A stretch of 64,000 bases of DNA from CAYSCZ01 sp051155775 (lineage in GTDB: Bacteria > Bacteroidota > Bacteroidia > Cytophagales > Cyclobacteriaceae): contig DAXETV010000006.1 of NCBI GenBank assembly GCA_051155775.1, positions 62,001-126,000 on the forward strand, in the 5' to 3' direction. A program made the translations under genes and the position numbers. A model generated the notes under the pieces. It ran no database searches. It saw only the letters and a program-made list of their open reading frames with translations, and was not told the origin of the DNA. This document shows, one piece after another, positions 18,323 to 27,968 of the stretch; within the stretch, counting starts at the first letter, position 1, and each line of letters begins with the position of its first letter.

Positions 18323-19343
18323 ATTTTTCCGGTATCAGTATTTTCGTTAAGACCGTATGGTCATTCTCATTTTCAATTTTAAAATTAGCGCTTTCCCCAT
18401 AAATCAGTCCCAGCCGCTTAATGGTATTTTCTAGGCCCGTACCCGTCGATTGGTTGCTCCTATTTATATACTGCCCGGAGTTTCGGATCTGGATCTCCAG
18501 GCATTCCGGCCGAACTTTCGTTTTTAACGATATTTTACCACCGTATGTAAGCTGGGCTATCCCATGCTTTATCCCGTTTTCCACCAGTGTTTGAATCATC
18601 ATCGGGGGGATGTAATAATTTTCAGATCCCTGGGCGATATCTATCTCTGTATTCAGCCTTTCTTCATAGCGGATAGCCTCCAGGTTGAGGTAGTCCATCA
18701 CCGTTTTCATCTCTTCCTGAAAGCTAATCAGCCGATCTTTATTTTTCAGCAGTGAGTTTCTGAGGATGAGGGAGAGTTGGGTTATCGCCACCTTCGACTT
18801 ATGAGGGTCTTCATCTACCAGTCCACGGATGCTGTTCAGGGCATTAAAGATAAAATGTGGATTAAGTTGCGACTTCAGATTATTGAGCTCAATTTCATTG
18901 AGGGCAGCTTCCATTTGCAGCGATTTATTGTATTTCTCAAAATAATGGACTATAAAGTATATCATCGACCAGATGAAATAAATAAAAAAAGGTCCAATCA
19001 GGTTCACGATCATAGCCAAAGTGGTAAAATCACTTTCAGGCACCAACATGCCGAGGTAGTAAGAGATCAGAAGTAGGTAAGCATAATTTGACACACTTAG
19101 CAAGATAATGACAATCAGAGCCCTGGGTATGAGCGCTTTCCAGTGACTATTCAGCCAACCATTCCTTTTTATGATAAACCGGAAGATATGGGTAGACAGT
19201 AGGTAATAGAGTGCATGCAGCACTTGCCCCAGCACCTGGTTGAGGCCTATGTCACGGAAAATGGAGTAGATAAAAATATTAGCCAACCCGTATATGGACC
19301 AGCCCATAATCTGACATAACCAATATAACCTATCCCGGCTCAT
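18300..19343 (-). CDS. LytS/YehU-type sensor histidine kinase
   Basis: A 347-residue kinase with four membrane helices in the first 135 residues and no evident sensor domain. A short coiled coil follows, then the His_kinase block LKSQLNPHFIFNALNSIRGL with phospho-acceptor H163, and the ATPase domain (LVENGIKHGI, TGTGLENTIKRL). It is the cognate partner of the overlapping LytTR regulator; such pairs commonly control envelope or autolysis genes, but nothing here shows the target. Upstream is a GC-rich intergenic block shared with uvrA. Confidence 0.92.
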   Translation of the reverse strand: MSRDRLYWLCQIMGWSIYGLANIFIYSIFRDIGLNQVLGQVLHALYYLLSTHIFRFIIKRNGWLNSHWKALIPRALIVIILLSVSNYAYLLLISYYLGMLVPESDFTTLAMIVNLIGPFFIYFIWSMIYFIVHYFEKYNKSLQMEAALNEIELNNLKSQLNPHFIFNALNSIRGLVDEDPHKSKVAITQLSLILRNSLLKNKDRLISFQEEMKTVMDYLNLEAIRYEERLNTEIDIAQGSENYYIPPMMIQTLVENGIKHGIAQLTYGGKISLKTKVRPECLEIQIRNSGQYINRSNQSTGTGLENTIKRLGLIYGESANFKIENENDHTVLTKILIPEKYENDHNR

Positions 19344-19443
19344 GAACTATAGATACGCATTCGGGCAAAAAGTTATGAATTTATAGCCAATATTTTCATG
19401 GATCCACACTACCCTCCCCGCAAGCTTACCCTCATGGCCTGCC

Positions 19444-19489
19444 GCCGGCCAAGCCTGCTGCCCTCTATCCAACACGGTCTTGGCCCGGC
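19444..19489. other. C-rich intergenic block with long imperfect hairpin
   Basis: In the roughly 215-base gap between uvrA and the kinase gene, positions 19405-19500 are strikingly GC-rich and C-biased compared with the AT-rich surroundings. GCCGGCCAAG (19444-19453) can pair with CTTGGCCCGGC (19479-19489) with one bulged base. No ORF or U-tract was seen. It could be an RNA-stability or termination structure for the uvrA transcript, or a remnant of foreign sequence. Confidence 0.4.
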
Positions 19490-19560
19490 TCCTTATCCCC
19501 TATGCCGTACAACAACTTTCCCCAGTGATCAATAGCATGGGACCATAATAAGGTATATTT

Positions 19561-22440
19561 TCAATATTTCAACTCAGCCCTTAAAAACCTAGCCGTGTAG
19601 CTTTTCTTATTTTTTATGATCTCTTCAGGCGTACCCGTGCATAAAATTTCACCTCCTTTATCGCCGCCCTCGGGGCCTAAATCAATTATATGATCCGCCA
19701 CTTTGATTACATCTATGTTGTGCTCTATGATCAACACCGTGTTGCCCTTGTTCACCAGTTTGTTGATCACCTCTAATAAATGCTCAATATCCTGGAAATG
19801 CAAACCAGTAGTGGGTTCATCTAAAATATAAAGGGTCTTTCCCGTATCTTTTTTGGACAATTCAGTCGCTAGCTTGACGCGCTGTGCCTCTCCACCTGAT
19901 AAGGTGGTTGCATGCTGTCCCAGCCTGATGTATCCCAGGCCCACGTCATAGAGGGTCTTTACACGTCTTAGTATCCTGGGTTGGTTTTCAAAAAACCTCA
20001 CTGCCTGCTCTACAGTCATGTCCAGTACATCGGCAATAGACTTCCCTTTAAACCTTACCTCCAGCGTTTCACGGTTATATCGCTTTCCCTTGCATGTCTC
20101 ACAAGGCACATGCACATCCGGCAGAAAATCCATCTCTATGAGTCGCATACCTCCACCCTGACAGGTTTCACATCTTCCACCTTTCACATTGAATGAAAAC
20201 CTACCCGGTTTATACCCCCTGATCTTAGCTTCCGGAATCTCGGCGAATAACGATCGAATATCAGAAAACAACCCGGTGTAGGTAGCCGGGTTCGACCGGG
20301 GTGTCCTGCCAATTGGCGACTGGTCAACTTCTATTACCTTATCGATATGCTCTAAACCTTTGACTGAGGAATAGCTTAGCGGTTCCTTTTTGGACTTGTA
20401 GAAATGTCTGTTTAATATAGGAAATAACGTATCATGGATTAAACTTGACTTACCACTGCCAGAAACACCCGTTACGCAAAGCAGTAACCCAAGCGGGATT
20501 TCTAAATTGACCGATTTAAGATTGTTGCCAACAGCCCCTTTAAGTATTAATTTCTTTCCATTACCTTCACTTCTGTTGTCGGGTAATTTTATTGTTCGCT
20601 TATTGCTTAAGTACTCAGCGGTAATACCCGGCTTAGTTAAAAACAGCTCGGGTGATCCCTCGGCTACGATTTCTCCGCCATGAATGCCAGCCCCGGGCCC
20701 TATATCAACGATATGGTCGGACTCCAGCATCATCTCTTTATCGTGCTCAACCACAATCACCGTATTACCAAGGTCACGAAGGTCTTTCAGCGCATTGATC
20801 AACTTTACATTGTCCCTTTGATGCAATCCGATGCTGGGTTCATCAAGTATGTACAATACCCCGATTAACTGTGTGCCAATCTGTGTTGCCAATCTTATAC
20901 GTTGTGCTTCTCCGCCGGACAGGGTTTTTAATGGCCTGTTCAAATGCAGGTATCCTAACCCTACATCCAATAAAAAAGAAACCCGTTTTCGAATTTCTTT
21001 CAATATTTCTTTCGCTATGATCTGTTGCTTATCATCCAACCTGTCTTCAAGTCCAACCAACCACTCACTAAACAGGTCTATGGACATATTTGCAAGTTCA
21101 GCAATATTTTTATCATCAATCTTAAAATGTAATGTCTGCTTTTTTAGTCTGGCACCATCACATTCCGGACATGCTTTGATGACCATAAAGTCCTTAAGCC
21201 AATTCTGTATTTTCTCTGAACCGGTTGTTTGCTGTTTTTCCAGAAAATTGATGATACCTTCGAACCTGGTATGCCAGTCAGTGCCCGGATATTTTTTTGA
21301 TCTTACAGCCACCGGAACCTTATCGCCATATAAAAGAATCCTGATGACATCTTCCGGTATATCCTTTATGGGAGTAGAAAGTCTTAAATCAAATCTTTTA
21401 AGGATTGAATCAATCTTCTTAAAGATCCATATATCGCGGAAATCGCCCAATGGTGCAAAGCCTCCCCTGCTGATACTTAAATTAGGGTCAGGAATAACTG
21501 AATCGCGGGTAATTTCTTCAATTGTCCCCAGCCCATTACATTTTGGGCAGGCTCCATATGGCGAATTAAACGAAAAAGAATTGGGGGCAGGATCATCATA
21601 GGCTAACCCCGTTTCCGGATCCATCAGGTTTTTGGAAAAATATTTTAATGCTTCATTCTCGGTTAAAAGCATTAAAATGCCTTTCCCTAGTTTGAGCGCC
21701 GTGCTTATAGAACTGGATAATCTTTGTAAATCCTTATTTGAAACTTTTATTCTGTCAATTACAATCTCGATATCATGCGTTTTATATCGATCTACCTGCA
21801 TCTTTGGAACCAGGTCCCTGATTTCCCCATTTACCCTTACCTTGGCAAAACCCTGCTTTCTGATCTGCTGGAATAATTCCCGGTAATGACCCTTACGTCC
21901 TTTGATAACAGGTGCCAGTATAGAAAGCTTTAGATCCTGAAAATCCCTTAAAATGTAGGCCTTTATTTGTTCTTCAGTCTGCCTGATCATCCTTGCACCG
22001 GATAAGTAAGAATAAGCATGACCTGCCCTGGCGAATAATAACCTCAGAAAATCATATATCTCAGTTAAGGTGCCAACGGTTGATCTCGGATTCCTGGACG
22101 TTGTTTTTTGTTCGATGGATATAACAGGGCTTAATCCTTCAATTTTATCAACGTCAGGCCTTTGCATATTTCCGATGAATGACCTGGCATAGGCTGAAAA
22201 GCTCTCCATGTACCTTCTCTGTCCCTCAGCATATATGGTATCAAATGCCAGAGAGGATTTCCCACTTCCGCTTATACCGGTGATTACAATAAGCTGATTC
22301 CTCCTAAACTTAAGATCGATATTTTTAAGGTTGTGCTCCCTGGCTCCAAAAATTTCGATATAACCATTATCCAGGGCTTTGGCGGATTTAGATATTTCTA
22401 AATCATCCGGACAGGTCTCTTTTATTATTTCTTTTTCTAT
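19561..22440 (-). CDS. uvrA: Excinuclease ABC subunit A, no canonical start codon
   Basis: UvrA finds DNA damage for nucleotide excision repair. Two ABC ATPase halves are visible: Walker A ITGISGSGKSS (about 22270) and VTGVSGSGKSS, two LSGGEAQR signatures, and zinc-binding CPKC/CPEC and CETC/CETC sets. The first ATG (22209) lies after the first Walker A, but clear UvrA sequence continues upstream (YIEIFGAREHNLKN-IDLKF, then the P-loop) to the TAG of the preceding gene at 22447-22449 in the same frame. No ATG, GTG or TTG occurs in that stretch. I place the start at ATA 22440 (then GAA AAA GAA; 959 residues); ATT 22443 or CTG 22374 (937 residues) are alternatives. A base error or stop read-through is also possible. 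Confidence 0.85.
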   Translation of the reverse strand: MEKEIIKETCPDDLEISKSAKALDNGYIEIFGAREHNLKNIDLKFRRNQLIVITGISGSGKSSLAFDTIYAEGQRRYMESFSAYARSFIGNMQRPDVDKIEGLSPVISIEQKTTSRNPRSTVGTLTEIYDFLRLLFARAGHAYSYLSGARMIRQTEEQIKAYILRDFQDLKLSILAPVIKGRKGHYRELFQQIRKQGFAKVRVNGEIRDLVPKMQVDRYKTHDIEIVIDRIKVSNKDLQRLSSSISTALKLGKGILMLLTENEALKYFSKNLMDPETGLAYDDPAPNSFSFNSPYGACPKCNGLGTIEEITRDSVIPDPNLSISRGGFAPLGDFRDIWIFKKIDSILKRFDLRLSTPIKDIPEDVIRILLYGDKVPVAVRSKKYPGTDWHTRFEGIINFLEKQQTTGSEKIQNWLKDFMVIKACPECDGARLKKQTLHFKIDDKNIAELANMSIDLFSEWLVGLEDRLDDKQQIIAKEILKEIRKRVSFLLDVGLGYLHLNRPLKTLSGGEAQRIRLATQIGTQLIGVLYILDEPSIGLHQRDNVKLINALKDLRDLGNTVIVVEHDKEMMLESDHIVDIGPGAGIHGGEIVAEGSPELFLTKPGITAEYLSNKRTIKLPDNRSEGNGKKLILKGAVGNNLKSVNLEIPLGLLLCVTGVSGSGKSSLIHDTLFPILNRHFYKSKKEPLSYSSVKGLEHIDKVIEVDQSPIGRTPRSNPATYTGLFSDIRSLFAEIPEAKIRGYKPGRFSFNVKGGRCETCQGGGMRLIEMDFLPDVHVPCETCKGKRYNRETLEVRFKGKSIADVLDMTVEQAVRFFENQPRILRRVKTLYDVGLGYIRLGQHATTLSGGEAQRVKLATELSKKDTGKTLYILDEPTTGLHFQDIEHLLEVINKLVNKGNTVLIIEHNIDVIKVADHIIDLGPEGGDKGGEILCTGTPEEIIKNKKSYTARFLRAELKY

Positions 22441-22446
22441 AATAGA

Positions 22447-23181
22447 CTAGAAGTTTGGTGATAGTAAATATTTACTGTAGAATTCGTCAATAACTTTCAC
22501 TGCATCACTGGCATTATCCACCAGGTTAACGAGGTCAAGGTCTTCGGGATCAATGTTATTTTCCTTAACTAGTATTTCTTTTATCCAGTTAAACAAACCA
22601 CCCCAAAATCGTCTACCAACCAAAACGATGGGAAACCTCCCAATCTTTTCTGTTTGTATCAAAGTTAAGGCTTCGAATAACTCATCCAAGGTACCGAAAC
22701 CACCTGGCATCACAATAAATCCCTGTGAGTATTTTACGAACATCACCTTTCTAACAAAAAAATAATCAAAATTGATTAGCTTATCTCTATCGATGTATAT
22801 ATTATTATCCTGTTCGTGGGGTAAAGCAATATTTAATCCCACTGATTTCCCCCCCTGTCTATGGGCCCCTTTATTCCCGGCTTCCATTACCCCTGGCCCT
22901 CCGCCGGTAATCACACCATAGCCATGTCTTACAAGCTTAGCTGCAATTTCCTCTGCCATATTATAGACCGGTGAACCAGGCCTGGCACGTGCCGAGCCAA
23001 AAACGGATACACAAGGTCCTATTTTTGCCAGTTTCTCAAACCCTTCAACAAACTCAGACATCACTTTAAAAATCACCCAGGAATCAGATATTTTTATCTC
23101 ATTCCAGTCTTTATCTGTAAAAGCCTGGCGAATTAATTCTTCCTGATTGGCTTTGCCATTACCATTGCCATTTACTACCAT
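22447..23181 (-). CDS. LOG-family protein (TIGR00730)
   Basis: A 244-residue Rossmann-fold protein of the LOG family, whose studied members release free base from nucleoside 5'-monophosphates (cytokinin-activating type phosphoribohydrolases). The signature motifs are present: VSVFGSARA, GVITGGGPGVMEAGNKGA and VMPGGFGTLDELFEALTLIQ. The substrate in this organism is unknown. It lies 6 bases downstream of the TIGR01777 gene. Its TAG stop is in the same reading frame as uvrA, with only two codons between the stop and the proposed uvrA start. Confidence 0.85.
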   Translation of the reverse strand: MVVNGNGNGKANQEELIRQAFTDKDWNEIKISDSWVIFKVMSEFVEGFEKLAKIGPCVSVFGSARARPGSPVYNMAEEIAAKLVRHGYGVITGGGPGVMEAGNKGAHRQGGKSVGLNIALPHEQDNNIYIDRDKLINFDYFFVRKVMFVKYSQGFIVMPGGFGTLDELFEALTLIQTEKIGRFPIVLVGRRFWGGLFNWIKEILVKENNIDPEDLDLVNLVDNASDAVKVIDEFYSKYLLSPNF

Positions 23182-23187
23182 ATTAAG

Positions 23188-24099
23188 TTATTTTTTTAGT
23201 AAGTTTATTAGTGCTTCTTCCAGGTTCTCGTATTCAAATTTGAATCCTGACATTTTTATTTTTTTATTGGAGACTTTGTTTCCCCCCAAGGCGATTTGTG
23301 CCATCTCCCCAAGCATGCTTTTTAACGCAAAATCAGGCACATTGGGTAACCATAACGGTCTTTTGAGTAATTTTGCACAGGTTTGGGTAAATTGTTTATT
23401 GGTTACCGGCTCTGACGAAACTGCGTTGTAGGAGCCAATCAACTGGTCACCTTTAATAGCATAGTAAAACATATCTACGAGATCATTAATATGTATCCAA
23501 CTCAAGTATTGTTTTCCTGAACCTAAAGGCGCACCAAATCCTAATTTTATGGGTTGGACCATTTTTGGAAGTGCACCTCCATCGCTACTGAGCACCACAC
23601 CAATCCTCAACTTGACCACCTTTAAAACAAAATTGTTAAATTGATCGACGGCCTGTTCCCATTCCTCAACCACCTCGGCAAGGAAACCATCACCTTTTGG
23701 CGCATGTTCATCTAAAAAACTATCACCGGTGTTCAGGCCATAATAGCCGATGGCAGAGGCAGAGACAATGGTTTTGACAGCCAGACCTTTATCTTTAATG
23801 GTATTGAAAAGTAAATTAGTTGACTGTACACGGCTATCCAGTATCTCTTTCTTTCTTTTATCAGACCATGGTTTATCAGCTACCCCAGCGCCTGCCAGGT
23901 GCACAATGGTATTAACAGAAGAGAATGCTTCCAGATCAATTACTCCATCGGACGGTGACCAATAGAAGTTTTGTTGATTATCTGCCTTTTTGTGATTGGT
24001 AGTGAGGGTTTTGAAAGTATGTCCTTCCTGCTTAAGCTTAGTTCTTAACCTCGATCCTACCAGGCCTGAAGCCCCGGTTATTAGTATTGTTTCGCTCAT
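23188..24099 (-). CDS. TIGR01777-family SDR epimerase
   Basis: A 303-residue NAD(P)-binding short-chain dehydrogenase-like protein. The N-terminal ITGASGLVGSRL nucleotide-binding loop, SASAIGYYG with the catalytic-type Tyr, and a C-terminal DUF1731 tail with LWLPNVPDFALKSMLGEMA mark the TIGR01777 group (YfcH-like). Their substrates are unknown; some relatives affect cell division or thylakoid function. It is first in the minus-strand series with the LOG gene and uvrA. Confidence 0.88.
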   Translation of the reverse strand: MSETILITGASGLVGSRLRTKLKQEGHTFKTLTTNHKKADNQQNFYWSPSDGVIDLEAFSSVNTIVHLAGAGVADKPWSDKRKKEILDSRVQSTNLLFNTIKDKGLAVKTIVSASAIGYYGLNTGDSFLDEHAPKGDGFLAEVVEEWEQAVDQFNNFVLKVVKLRIGVVLSSDGGALPKMVQPIKLGFGAPLGSGKQYLSWIHINDLVDMFYYAIKGDQLIGSYNAVSSEPVTNKQFTQTCAKLLKRPLWLPNVPDFALKSMLGEMAQIALGGNKVSNKKIKMSGFKFEYENLEEALINLLKK

Positions 24100-24304
24100 A
24101 TACTAATGTTCAGTATGAAGTTACTAAATTAAATGGCTGAAACTAAATGTTTGCCTTAACATATATTATGTTTTATTAAAATAAAAAACCAAAGAATTGT
24201 TATTACTACCAACGCATTTGGGATGGTAAGGAGGCAGCATATTACTTTACCAAGCCCAATATAAAAACTGGTCATTCGGTAATTAAAAGAACTCTGCTAA
24301 ATGA

Positions 24305-24312
24305 TAAATTTG
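24305..24312 (+). promoter_or_regulatory. Candidate -7 promoter box for LprI-like gene
   Basis: TAAATTTG matches the Bacteroidota -7 consensus TAnnTTTG and lies 30 bases before the ATG at 24343. No good -33 TTTG was found at the usual spacing, so this is tentative. Confidence 0.3.
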
Positions 24313-24342
24313 TAAAGAATTTAACTAATGTATTTTGAATCT

Positions 24343-24780
24343 ATGAGAAGCTTATCTATTCTATTAATTATTATCACATTGCATTTTTCATGTAGTCAAA
24401 ACAAAACAGAAAGCAAGTTAATAAGTCTAATAGAAGAAAGGACATCTAACGCAGAAACAGAGTGCCAGCGATTTGAAATGTTAGATCAAGAGATGAGGGA
24501 CATGCTAAATAATATTAGAACCAAATATCAATCATATCCTGAATTTATTAAAAAGCTAAATGCTTCCCAGGCATACTGGATTCCTTACATGAATAGCCAG
24601 GTAAGGGCCTTATACCCAAAGGACTGGGATAGATTTTATAGGAAAAATTTTGGCCGCAAAGAATTTAATGAATGTAAGTGCAGAGAACTTTCTAAGTTAA
24701 TACTGACCAGAATAAAAGATCTTTCAATATTCCTGGAAAGTGATTCCATTGATAATTGTCCGGTGATCTTTAATGAATAA
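24343..24780 (+). CDS. LprI-like (DUF1311) lipoprotein
   Basis: About 145 residues from ATG 24343 (MRSLSILL); ATG 24328 adds five residues. A lipoprotein signal ends LHFS-C. The rest is helical with the spacing LNNIRTKYQ...LNASQAYWIPYMNSQ and a C-rich tail (ECKCRELSKLIL), resembling the DUF1311/LprI domain, which in some bacteria inhibits lysozyme. The activity here is inferred only from the domain pattern. It is a single gene with its own terminator, set between two minus-strand blocks. Confidence 0.55.
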   Translation: MRSLSILLIIITLHFSCSQNKTESKLISLIEERTSNAETECQRFEMLDQEMRDMLNNIRTKYQSYPEFIKKLNASQAYWIPYMNSQVRALYPKDWDRFYRKNFGRKEFNECKCRELSKLILTRIKDLSIFLESDSIDNCPVIFNE

Positions 24781-24783
24781 AAT

Positions 24784-24820
24784 AAAAAGAGACTGTCTAA
24801 AAAGCAGCCTCTTTTTATTT
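24784..24820 (+). terminator. Intrinsic terminator after LprI-like gene
   Basis: AAAAAGAGACTG (24784-24795) pairs with CAGCCTCTTTTT (24805-24816) with one mismatch, ending in a T-rich run directly after the stop codon. Confidence 0.7.
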
Positions 24821-24965
24821 CTCAGTTGGATGATGCACCATTTTGTGACTTCTGCTGAGACGCTGTTTACCAATCAAATCAACTCTATATTAATCATTTA
24901 AATGGGATTATGGCCTCTCCGAATACTTTTGGGAAGGCCTCATTTGTCATATTTTTCAATTTGTG

Positions 24966-27869
24966 TTATAAAGTGTAACTAATTCCTGCACCAAAAGTAA
25001 CTCCAGGGCTCCAACTCTGAAAATCTGCACTCGGATCCCCTTCAGCACTTGAAAATTTACGTTTGTAAAACCATTCGCGTTTATCCAAAAGAATATTGGA
25101 AATACTAAAATTAAACCCCCATTGTTGATCGGCGCCAAATGATTTATTCAAATTAAAATTTAAACTATGGAAGGGTTCTGAGAAGACATCAGGTTCAATA
25201 CCTCCACCAACTATGAACAATGTCTCACCTTTTACATTATAGAATAATCCTGCGTCAAAACCATTTTCGTAGTTATTGTAGGACAATCCTGCATTGAGCA
25301 CCCAAGGCGCCTGACCCTCCATATTTCTTGTCTCGTCTATTGTCTCTCCAGATCTGGCATTATTTTGTCTATTCCTGAGCTCGGTATCAGACATATCAAT
25401 CTGAGACTCTACCAGAGTAACATTTCCATTCGCACTAAAGTTGGGCGAAATAAAATCAAGCGCTGTTCGGAACTCTAATTCTATTCCGTATAATCTACCG
25501 TCCCCTACATTTCTTGGTTGAAACTCTACATTTGTTTGCGCCTGAGGTAACCTTACTAATTCTATGGGATCATTAAAAGATTTATAAAAGGCAGAGACAG
25601 AATATAATTGTCCTCTATCCTTAAACAACTCCCAACGCAAGTCTATATTGTCTATAAGGGTTTCTCTTAAATTACCATCCCAATCATCAATAGCAAATAA
25701 TCCTCCATTGAAAATCCTGTTAGAAACAGGATCAAGGATTTGGGCAAAAGATAATTCTTTAAATGAAGGCCTGGCGATTGTTCGGGAGTAGGAAACTCTT
25801 AAATTCTGGGCTTCAACAATTTCATAAATAAGATTAATGGATGGGAAAAAATCTAAGGCATCCAGGACTTTATCGTTATCAAGAACTTGAGTTTGTAATT
25901 GGTCCCTTCCTGTATGCCTTTGAACAAAGTTTTCTGCACGAACACCAACAATTCCTTTTAATTTATCAGCTGGCTTGAACTCTGTGGAAAAATATATACC
26001 CGTGTTATTAATGTTAGCATTATATTGGTTTGGGTTAGGTAAGGTGAATCCAGACCTTACAAATAGATTTCCATTAGGGAATAGTGTTTCATCTGTCCAC
26101 ACCTGGGTGGCATCCCCTGTCCAATCCGGTTGTTGGTTATTTAGAAAAACAACATCAAAATCTACGATTTCATAATCCCTTTCCTTGTAGGTATGACTAA
26201 CTCCAAACTTGATCTTGGCATCGCGGGAAAAAATATTAAGTTTATTAGTTATATCCACTTTTCCTACGAGGTTGATTTCATCCAGTTCCCTCCATAATCG
26301 ACTTGGGTTTCCAGCTGCCCCACCTACAAATGCAAGACGAACATCCGGACGGCTGCCAACTTCTGTAAAAGCTGTTTTTCGGATATCAGGGTCTTCTTGA
26401 GATGACCAGGTAGAAGAACCTCTCCAGTCAATGACCCACTTATCTTCATTAAGATGGTGCTCACCGTTCAGAAAAAGGTTAGTGACTGAACGTTGATTGT
26501 ATTCCAGGTTATCAGAGGATCCAAAGAACCCTGATTTTCCTGCGGTACCCTCATCATTATCTACCAGTGCAAATTGCGCGCTTCGACTTTCACCATTTTG
26601 AAGGTGCATCACTGTAAATCGATATTTAGATAAGTCAGTTTTATAAGCAAGGCCTCCCAAACCGCCCAAAAGTACACTGTTTTCCGTAAGGGTTCCTGAA
26701 ATAGTCTCTGCTAACACAAAATCAGTTTGATCAGGATCGGTTGGTGCATTTTGAAATTGGCCAAAAAAAGCATCATCATAGAGCACAGTACTACTTCTAT
26801 AATTTCCTGTGAGTAAATAACCGATATTATTGCCACTTTTCAGCTCTTTCTGATTTGCAAAAGTGAACCCAAAATTATAATTCATTAAACTTGTTTCCTG
26901 TTCTGCGCCTACTGTCGGGCTAAACTCTCCCAGAAATGCCTCTACCTCCTCACTTTCAAAGTTTTCGCCTTCTACCCCAACAGGTGTTGGAGGATCACTT
27001 AAATCAAAACCTGTGGGCAAATCCCTAATACCATTATCAAATCCAAGGAAATCTGTATCACTCCCTTCATAATCAATATAATCATCATTAAGATGCATTG
27101 ATGGGTTAAAACCAATCCCCAGGGAAACTTTGATAACCTTTTCTTCAGGGAAGTCTTTCGTTTCAATATTTACAATACCTCCTGTGAAATCTGCCGGTAG
27201 CTCAGGAGTAAAGGTCTTCATTATAAGCATATTGTCTATCAAATTGGTGGGGAATACATCAATTTGAATACTGTTTCGGTCAGGATCCAATCCCGGTATA
27301 TCCGCGCCATTTAGTGTGGTTTTTGTATATCTATCTCCAAGTCCTCGTACATAGACATATTTACCACCTTCTACAGTAACACCGGTAACACGCTTGGCAG
27401 CTTCACCAGCGTCACTATCCCCTATCTTACGAAAACTTTCAGAAGAGATTCCATCCATGACATTTGCTGATTTCCTTTTCACAGTTAGTAAAGCAGATTC
27501 GGTGGTTTTGATGGCTTCTGCAGTTACTATTACTTCCTCTAGTTCCTCAACAGCCTCTCCCAATCTGATATTGCCTATAACATTGACTTCATCAGAAACC
27601 ACTTCTATACCTTCAATGGTTACTGTTTTATACGACACAAAAGACGCTTGTAAATTATAGGTTCCCGGCTCAGCACGAATATCAAACTTGCCATCAAAAT
27701 CGGTAACTGCGCCGGTAGTAGTACCCTGGATAATTACAGTAACACCAAATAGCGATTCACCTGTGCCATCGTCAATAACGGTACCTCTGATCGTACCTTT
27801 CTGTGCCAGCCCCAGAAATGGTAACCATAGCATCAAAAGAATAAAAGAATATCTATAAAATTTCTTCAT
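24966..27869 (-). CDS. TonB-dependent outer-membrane receptor
   Basis: A 967-residue receptor. A signal peptide (LGLAQ-KG) is followed by a carboxypeptidase-regulatory-like beta domain (GTIRGTVIDDGTGESLFGVTVIIQGT; about residues 23-105), a plug domain (VKRKSANVMDGIS, YVYVRGLGDRYTKTTLNG, ADFTGGIVNIETK; about 130-260) and a large barrel ending in VTFGAGISYTL. The ligand is unknown. There is no SusD-like neighbour, so it is not a typical glycan system. The gene upstream encodes a surface-type beta-helix lipoprotein that may be its partner, but a strong terminator stands between them. Confidence 0.9.
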   Translation of the reverse strand: MKKFYRYSFILLMLWLPFLGLAQKGTIRGTVIDDGTGESLFGVTVIIQGTTTGAVTDFDGKFDIRAEPGTYNLQASFVSYKTVTIEGIEVVSDEVNVIGNIRLGEAVEELEEVIVTAEAIKTTESALLTVKRKSANVMDGISSESFRKIGDSDAGEAAKRVTGVTVEGGKYVYVRGLGDRYTKTTLNGADIPGLDPDRNSIQIDVFPTNLIDNMLIMKTFTPELPADFTGGIVNIETKDFPEEKVIKVSLGIGFNPSMHLNDDYIDYEGSDTDFLGFDNGIRDLPTGFDLSDPPTPVGVEGENFESEEVEAFLGEFSPTVGAEQETSLMNYNFGFTFANQKELKSGNNIGYLLTGNYRSSTVLYDDAFFGQFQNAPTDPDQTDFVLAETISGTLTENSVLLGGLGGLAYKTDLSKYRFTVMHLQNGESRSAQFALVDNDEGTAGKSGFFGSSDNLEYNQRSVTNLFLNGEHHLNEDKWVIDWRGSSTWSSQEDPDIRKTAFTEVGSRPDVRLAFVGGAAGNPSRLWRELDEINLVGKVDITNKLNIFSRDAKIKFGVSHTYKERDYEIVDFDVVFLNNQQPDWTGDATQVWTDETLFPNGNLFVRSGFTLPNPNQYNANINNTGIYFSTEFKPADKLKGIVGVRAENFVQRHTGRDQLQTQVLDNDKVLDALDFFPSINLIYEIVEAQNLRVSYSRTIARPSFKELSFAQILDPVSNRIFNGGLFAIDDWDGNLRETLIDNIDLRWELFKDRGQLYSVSAFYKSFNDPIELVRLPQAQTNVEFQPRNVGDGRLYGIELEFRTALDFISPNFSANGNVTLVESQIDMSDTELRNRQNNARSGETIDETRNMEGQAPWVLNAGLSYNNYENGFDAGLFYNVKGETLFIVGGGIEPDVFSEPFHSLNFNLNKSFGADQQWGFNFSISNILLDKREWFYKRKFSSAEGDPSADFQSWSPGVTFGAGISYTL

Positions 27870-27916
27870 TAGTTATTAGTTTTTAGGATGATGTTTAATA
27901 AACACGGCAAATTAGA

Positions 27917-27950
27917 CAAAAAAAAAGCTTGTCTGTACAGACAAGCTTTT
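27917..27950 (-). terminator. Intrinsic terminator between lipoprotein and TonB receptor genes
   Basis: A perfect 28-base palindrome (27923-27950; half-site AAAAGCTTGTCTGT) is followed on the minus strand by about ten T residues. It should stop or attenuate transcripts from the lipoprotein gene before the receptor gene. Confidence 0.85.
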
Positions 27951-27968
27951 ATCAAAATGTTATATTTT

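Noticed and set aside
20831..21601. 256-residue plus-strand open frame inside uvrA
   Set aside because: It is antisense to well conserved uvrA sequence, is Ser/Leu/Ile-rich without recognisable motifs, and reflects uvrA codon use.
22207..22209. ATG 22209 as the uvrA start
   Set aside because: It would remove the first Walker A motif, whose coding sequence is clearly present upstream in frame.
24905..24950. Imperfect inverted repeat (GGCCT...AGGCC) downstream of the TonB receptor gene as a terminator
   Set aside because: The stem has two mismatches and no T-run follows on the minus strand, so it was not listed as a feature.
27923..27950. Perfect 28-base palindrome as a regulator binding site
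   Set aside because: The long T-run on the minus strand and its place just after a stop codon make it an intrinsic terminator.
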